Part shown: positions 61,781 to 64,000 of the stretch, in pieces
Position numbering within the stretch: position 1 is the first letter of the stretch
How the letters are laid out: every line of letters begins with the position of its first letter
Assembly: GCA_020252485.1 (NCBI GenBank)
Contig: JADCCX010000036.1
Location: 85,379 to 149,378, forward strand
Length of the DNA stretch: 64,000 nucleotides
Direction: 5' to 3'
Source of the DNA: Methylocystis sp.
GTDB lineage: Bacteria; Pseudomonadota; Alphaproteobacteria; Rhizobiales; Beijerinckiaceae
Program-made: the position numbers and the translations under genes
The notes under the pieces: model-generated
Databases searched by the model: none
What the model was told of the DNA's origin: nothing
The model's input: only the letters and a program-made list of their open reading frames with translations

Positions 61781-62856
61781 GCGCCCTGCTCACGGACATC
61801 CGGCGGATCATCGCGCTTGAAGGGCCGATCCCGGTCGAGCGCTATATGGCGCTTTGCCTCGGGCATCCGCAGCATGGCTATTACATGACGCGCGATCCCC
61901 TGGGGGCCGCGGGAGACTTCGTCACCGCGCCGGAGATCAGCCAGATGTTCGGCGAATTGATCGGGCTCTTCGCGGCGCAATGCTGGATGGATCTCGGCTC
62001 GCCTTCGGCCTTGCGGCTGATGGAGTGCGGCCCCGGTCGCGGGACGCTGATGTTCGATGCGCTCAGAGCCATGGCGGTTGTGCCTGGCCTGCGCAAGGCC
62101 ATAACGGTGGACATGATCGAGATGAGCCCTGTGCTGGCCGCCATCCAGCGGCGGCGGCTGCAGGGCGACGGCATCAGCGTCCGCTGGCACGCGCGCATCG
62201 CTGACGTTCCGGACGATGGGGCGCCCTTGATCGTGCTTGGCAATGAGTTTCTCGATGCCCTGCCCATCCGCCAATATGTCCGCCAGAACGGCCAATGGCA
62301 TGAACGGCTCGTTGGGCTGGATGGAGAGGCGCTGATCTTCGGGCTTTCGCCGGCGCCGGAACCTGCGATCCGCCAGGATGGGCCGGAGGGCGCGGTGCTG
62401 GAAACCTGTGTTCCCGCGCATGGCTTTGTCGCGGAGCTGGCGACCCGCTTGCGCCGAACCGGCGGCGTGGCGCTTTTCATCGATTACGGGCACGCCCGTT
62501 CGGGCTTTGGCGATACGCTGCAGGCGCTCAGACGCCATGCCTTCATCGATCCGCTCGCCAGTCCCGGCGACGCTGACATCACCGCGCATGTGGATTTCGC
62601 GGCCCTGGCGCGCAGCGCCCGCAGCGCGGGGCTGGCGGTCCATGGGCCCGTCGGGCAGGGCGCGTTCTTGCAGGCGCTCGGACTGGAAGCCAGGGCCGAC
62701 CGTTTGATCCGCAATGCGCCTTCGGCTGAGAAGGCGGATGCAATCCGTGACGCGGAGCGGCGGCTGACCGAGATGACGCGCACCGGCATGGGCAGCCTCT
62801 TCAAGGCGATCGCCTTCACCGCGCCCGGTCAACCCCTGCCGCCGGGCGGATGGTGA
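61777..62856 (+). CDS. SAM-dependent methyltransferase, NDUFAF7/MidA family
   Basis: A 359-residue protein. [20 protein letters not shown] and [20 protein letters not shown] with MFGELIGLF are the family signature. The SAM-binding site is [38 protein letters not shown] and [16 protein letters not shown] lie in the C-terminal part. The mitochondrial homologue dimethylates an arginine of complex I NDUFS2. It overlaps lgt by 4 bases (GTG start), a common alphaproteobacterial pair. Confidence 0.93.
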   Translation: MSALLTDIRRIIALEGPIPVERYMALCLGHPQHGYYMTRDPLGAAGDFVTAPEISQMFGELIGLFAAQCWMDLGSPSALRLMECGPGRGTLMFDALRAMAVVPGLRKAITVDMIEMSPVLAAIQRRRLQGDGISVRWHARIADVPDDGAPLIVLGNEFLDALPIRQYVRQNGQWHERLVGLDGEALIFGLSPAPEPAIRQDGPEGAVLETCVPAHGFVAELATRLRRTGGVALFIDYGHARSGFGDTLQALRRHAFIDPLASPGDADITAHVDFAALARSARSAGLAVHGPVGQGAFLQALGLEARADRLIRNAPSAEKADAIRDAERRLTEMTRTGMGSLFKAIAFTAPGQPLPPGGW

Positions 62857-62955
62857 GCCAGCCGTCGGCCAAACAGGATCGTCATTCGGCCATGGACGAG
62901 ATCGCGGGCAACATGGCAAGAGAGTCCCACCGCGCCAACCTTTCCGGGAAGCCCC

Positions 62956-63816
62956 ATGTCCGCCATCGCCTATGTCAACGGCCAGTTCGTCCCGCAGGAT
63001 CAGGCCACAATCTCGATCATGGATCGGGGTTTTCTGTTCGCGGACGGCATCTACGAAGTCTCGGCCGTGCTGGACGGCAAGCTCGTCGATAACGATCTGC
63101 ACATGGCGCGGCTCGAGCGCTCGGTCGGCGAGATCGAACTGCCGCTGCCGCTGCCTGTCGCCGAAATCGCGGAGCTGATGCGCGAACTGGTGGTGCGCAA
63201 CCGGCTGCAGGAGGGGCTCGTCTATCTGCAGGTGACGCGCGGCGCAGATGCGACGCGAAGCTTTCCTTTCCCCGCGAACGTCAAGCCGACGCTCGTCATG
63301 TTCATCGACCAATTCGATTTTCTGGCGAGCCCCAAGGCGAAGACCGGCATCAAGGTGAAGAGTGTGGAGGATATCCGCTGGGCGCGGCGCGACATCAAGA
63401 GCGTGGCGCTCCTCGCGCAGGTTCTGGCCAAGCAGGCCGCGGCCGCCGAAGGCTGTCATGAAGCCTGGATGCATGAGGGTGGAATCGTTACCGAGGGCGG
63501 CTCGTCAACGGCCTATATCGTCAAGGGCGAGGGTGCCTCGGCCCGCATCGTGACCCGCGAGAACAGCCGCAAGATCCTGCCCGGCTGCACGCGCCACGCC
63601 CTGCTCGATCTGGTGCGCGAAACCGGCATCGAACTCGAGGAGCGCGCCTTCACCGTGGAAGAGGCTTATGCGGCGAAGGAGGCTTTCGTCACCTCAGCCA
63701 CGAATTTCGTCATGCCGGTGACGGAGATCGATGGCCGCAAGATCGGCGGCGGGCAGGTGGGCCCCGTCGCCCGGCGGCTGCGCGAGCTTTACATCGCGCA
63801 TGCGCGGAAGGGTTGA
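62956..63816 (+). CDS. dat: D-amino acid (D-alanine) aminotransferase
   Basis: A 286-residue class IV PLP enzyme. AYVNGQFVPQDQATISIMDR, GFLFADGIYEVSAVLDGKLV, the PLP lysine in RWARRDIKSVALLAQVL, EAWMHEGGIVTEGGSSTAYI and PGCTRHALLDLV fit D-alanine transaminases. It converts D-alanine and 2-oxoglutarate to pyruvate and D-glutamate for cell-wall precursors. It follows the NDUFAF7-like gene by 99 bases. A branched-chain transaminase identity is less likely, given MDRGFLFADGIYE. Confidence 0.9.
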   Translation: MSAIAYVNGQFVPQDQATISIMDRGFLFADGIYEVSAVLDGKLVDNDLHMARLERSVGEIELPLPLPVAEIAELMRELVVRNRLQEGLVYLQVTRGADATRSFPFPANVKPTLVMFIDQFDFLASPKAKTGIKVKSVEDIRWARRDIKSVALLAQVLAKQAAAAEGCHEAWMHEGGIVTEGGSSTAYIVKGEGASARIVTRENSRKILPGCTRHALLDLVRETGIELEERAFTVEEAYAAKEAFVTSATNFVMPVTEIDGRKIGGGQVGPVARRLRELYIAHARKG

Positions 63817-63848
63817 GCGGTCAGCGACGGCAGACTGGCTGCTTCGTC

Positions 63849-63990
63849 ATTGCGAGCCCAGCGAAGCAATCCTGTATGTTGTGATTGCGTTTGGATTTCG
63901 GACCGAGCGTGAGGGTGGCCGGGGCGCGTAAGCAATCCCGGGTATGACCGTAAACTGGCGAGCGCACGGCCATCCTCTGTCATACTGCCG
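63849..63990. repeat. Intergenic repeat at the right edge
   Basis: CATTGCGAGCCCAGCGAAGC followed by AATCC, a motif repeated widely between Rhizobiales genes. A later GTAAGCAATCCCGGG part continues the element, and the window ends shortly after. No gene is visible in the last 180 bases. Confidence 0.6.
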
Positions 63991-64000
63991 AACAGTCGCA

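Noticed and set aside
61624..63474. A 616-residue minus-strand ORF opposite the methyltransferase and aminotransferase genes
   Set aside because: Antisense shadow of two recognised genes.
1..64000. tRNA or rRNA genes, CRISPR arrays, prophage or integrase genes
   Set aside because: I found no matching structures or protein motifs anywhere in the window on reading; covariance-model or profile searches were not run.

Overview
The window is a GC-rich chromosomal segment of a phototrophic alphaproteobacterium, most likely in the order Hyphomicrobiales (Rhizobiales). The pointers are a MucR/Ros-type zinc-finger regulator, an alphaproteobacterial CheZ-like protein, a flagellar block (fliC, flgE, flgK, flgL), a DUF6456-like protein, several Rhizobiales-style intergenic palindromes, and a purple-bacterial photosynthesis cluster. 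I cannot assign a genus. I see no rRNA, tRNA, CRISPR array, phage or intact insertion sequence.

Layout. 0-3.2 kb: translation genes rpsP-rimM-trmD-rplS, preceded by an AT-rich foreign-looking ORF. 3.2-8.5 kb: a TctC/Bug solute-binding protein with pdxY, then a riboflavin operon ribB(X)-ribD-ribE and a rhodanese. 8.5-13.1 kb (minus strand): a decayed cytochrome, an orphan form II CoxL-like molybdoenzyme subunit, an XRE-cupin regulator and an EamA transporter. 13.2-18.7 kb: a MITE-like element abutting a CheZ-like gene, then a complete Mla/MCE-type lipid transporter (permease with STAS domain, ATPase, MCE protein, auxiliary lipoprotein). 18.9-25.5 kb: a 1,445-residue membrane-anchored coiled-coil protein divergent from an Hpt protein, a 2Fe-2S ferredoxin and a Cys-cluster protein. 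25.6-34.7 kb: flagellin, the YcjX/YcjF pair and flgE-flgK-flgL with a likely sigma-54 promoter. 34.7-40.3 kb: a putative cell-surface glycan group (GT-C-like membrane protein, UDP-galactopyranose-mutase-like flavoprotein, GtrA, SGNH hydrolase). 40.3-45.9 kb: sodB, a membrane/acidic protein, a second copy of the MITE-like element, mucR, a DUF6456-like protein, a PfkB-family adenosine kinase and a hydratase.

46.0-58.6 kb is the photosynthesis island: crtC-crtD on the minus strand, divergent from crtE-crtF-bchC-bchX-bchY-bchZ-pufQ(like)-pufB-pufA-pufL-pufM. It supplies GGPP and spirilloxanthin-series carotenoid steps, the chlorophyllide reductase (BchXYZ) and BchC steps of bacteriochlorophyll a synthesis, LH1 polypeptides and the L/M reaction-centre subunits. 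Paired TGT-N12-ACA motifs, the PpsR/CrtJ operator form, lie between crtD and crtE and again upstream of bchC, so repression by oxygen and/or light is likely. The island is followed directly by housekeeping genes (proC, YbjN, ubiK-like, lgt, NDUFAF7-like, dat). pufC, puhA, bchFNBHLM, crtB and crtI are absent here and must lie elsewhere if present.

The most unusual observations are an in-frame palindromic repeat inside bchY that adds about 44 residues to a nitrogenase-like subunit, and a 265-bp two-copy MITE-like element (about 94% identical) with long terminal inverted repeats, one copy of which ends within the stop codon of the CheZ-like gene. Others are the partial photosynthesis island without pufC, a sigma-54 promoter with an enhancer-like dyad before flgE, and 33-bp (11-residue) tandem repeats in the giant coiled-coil protein.
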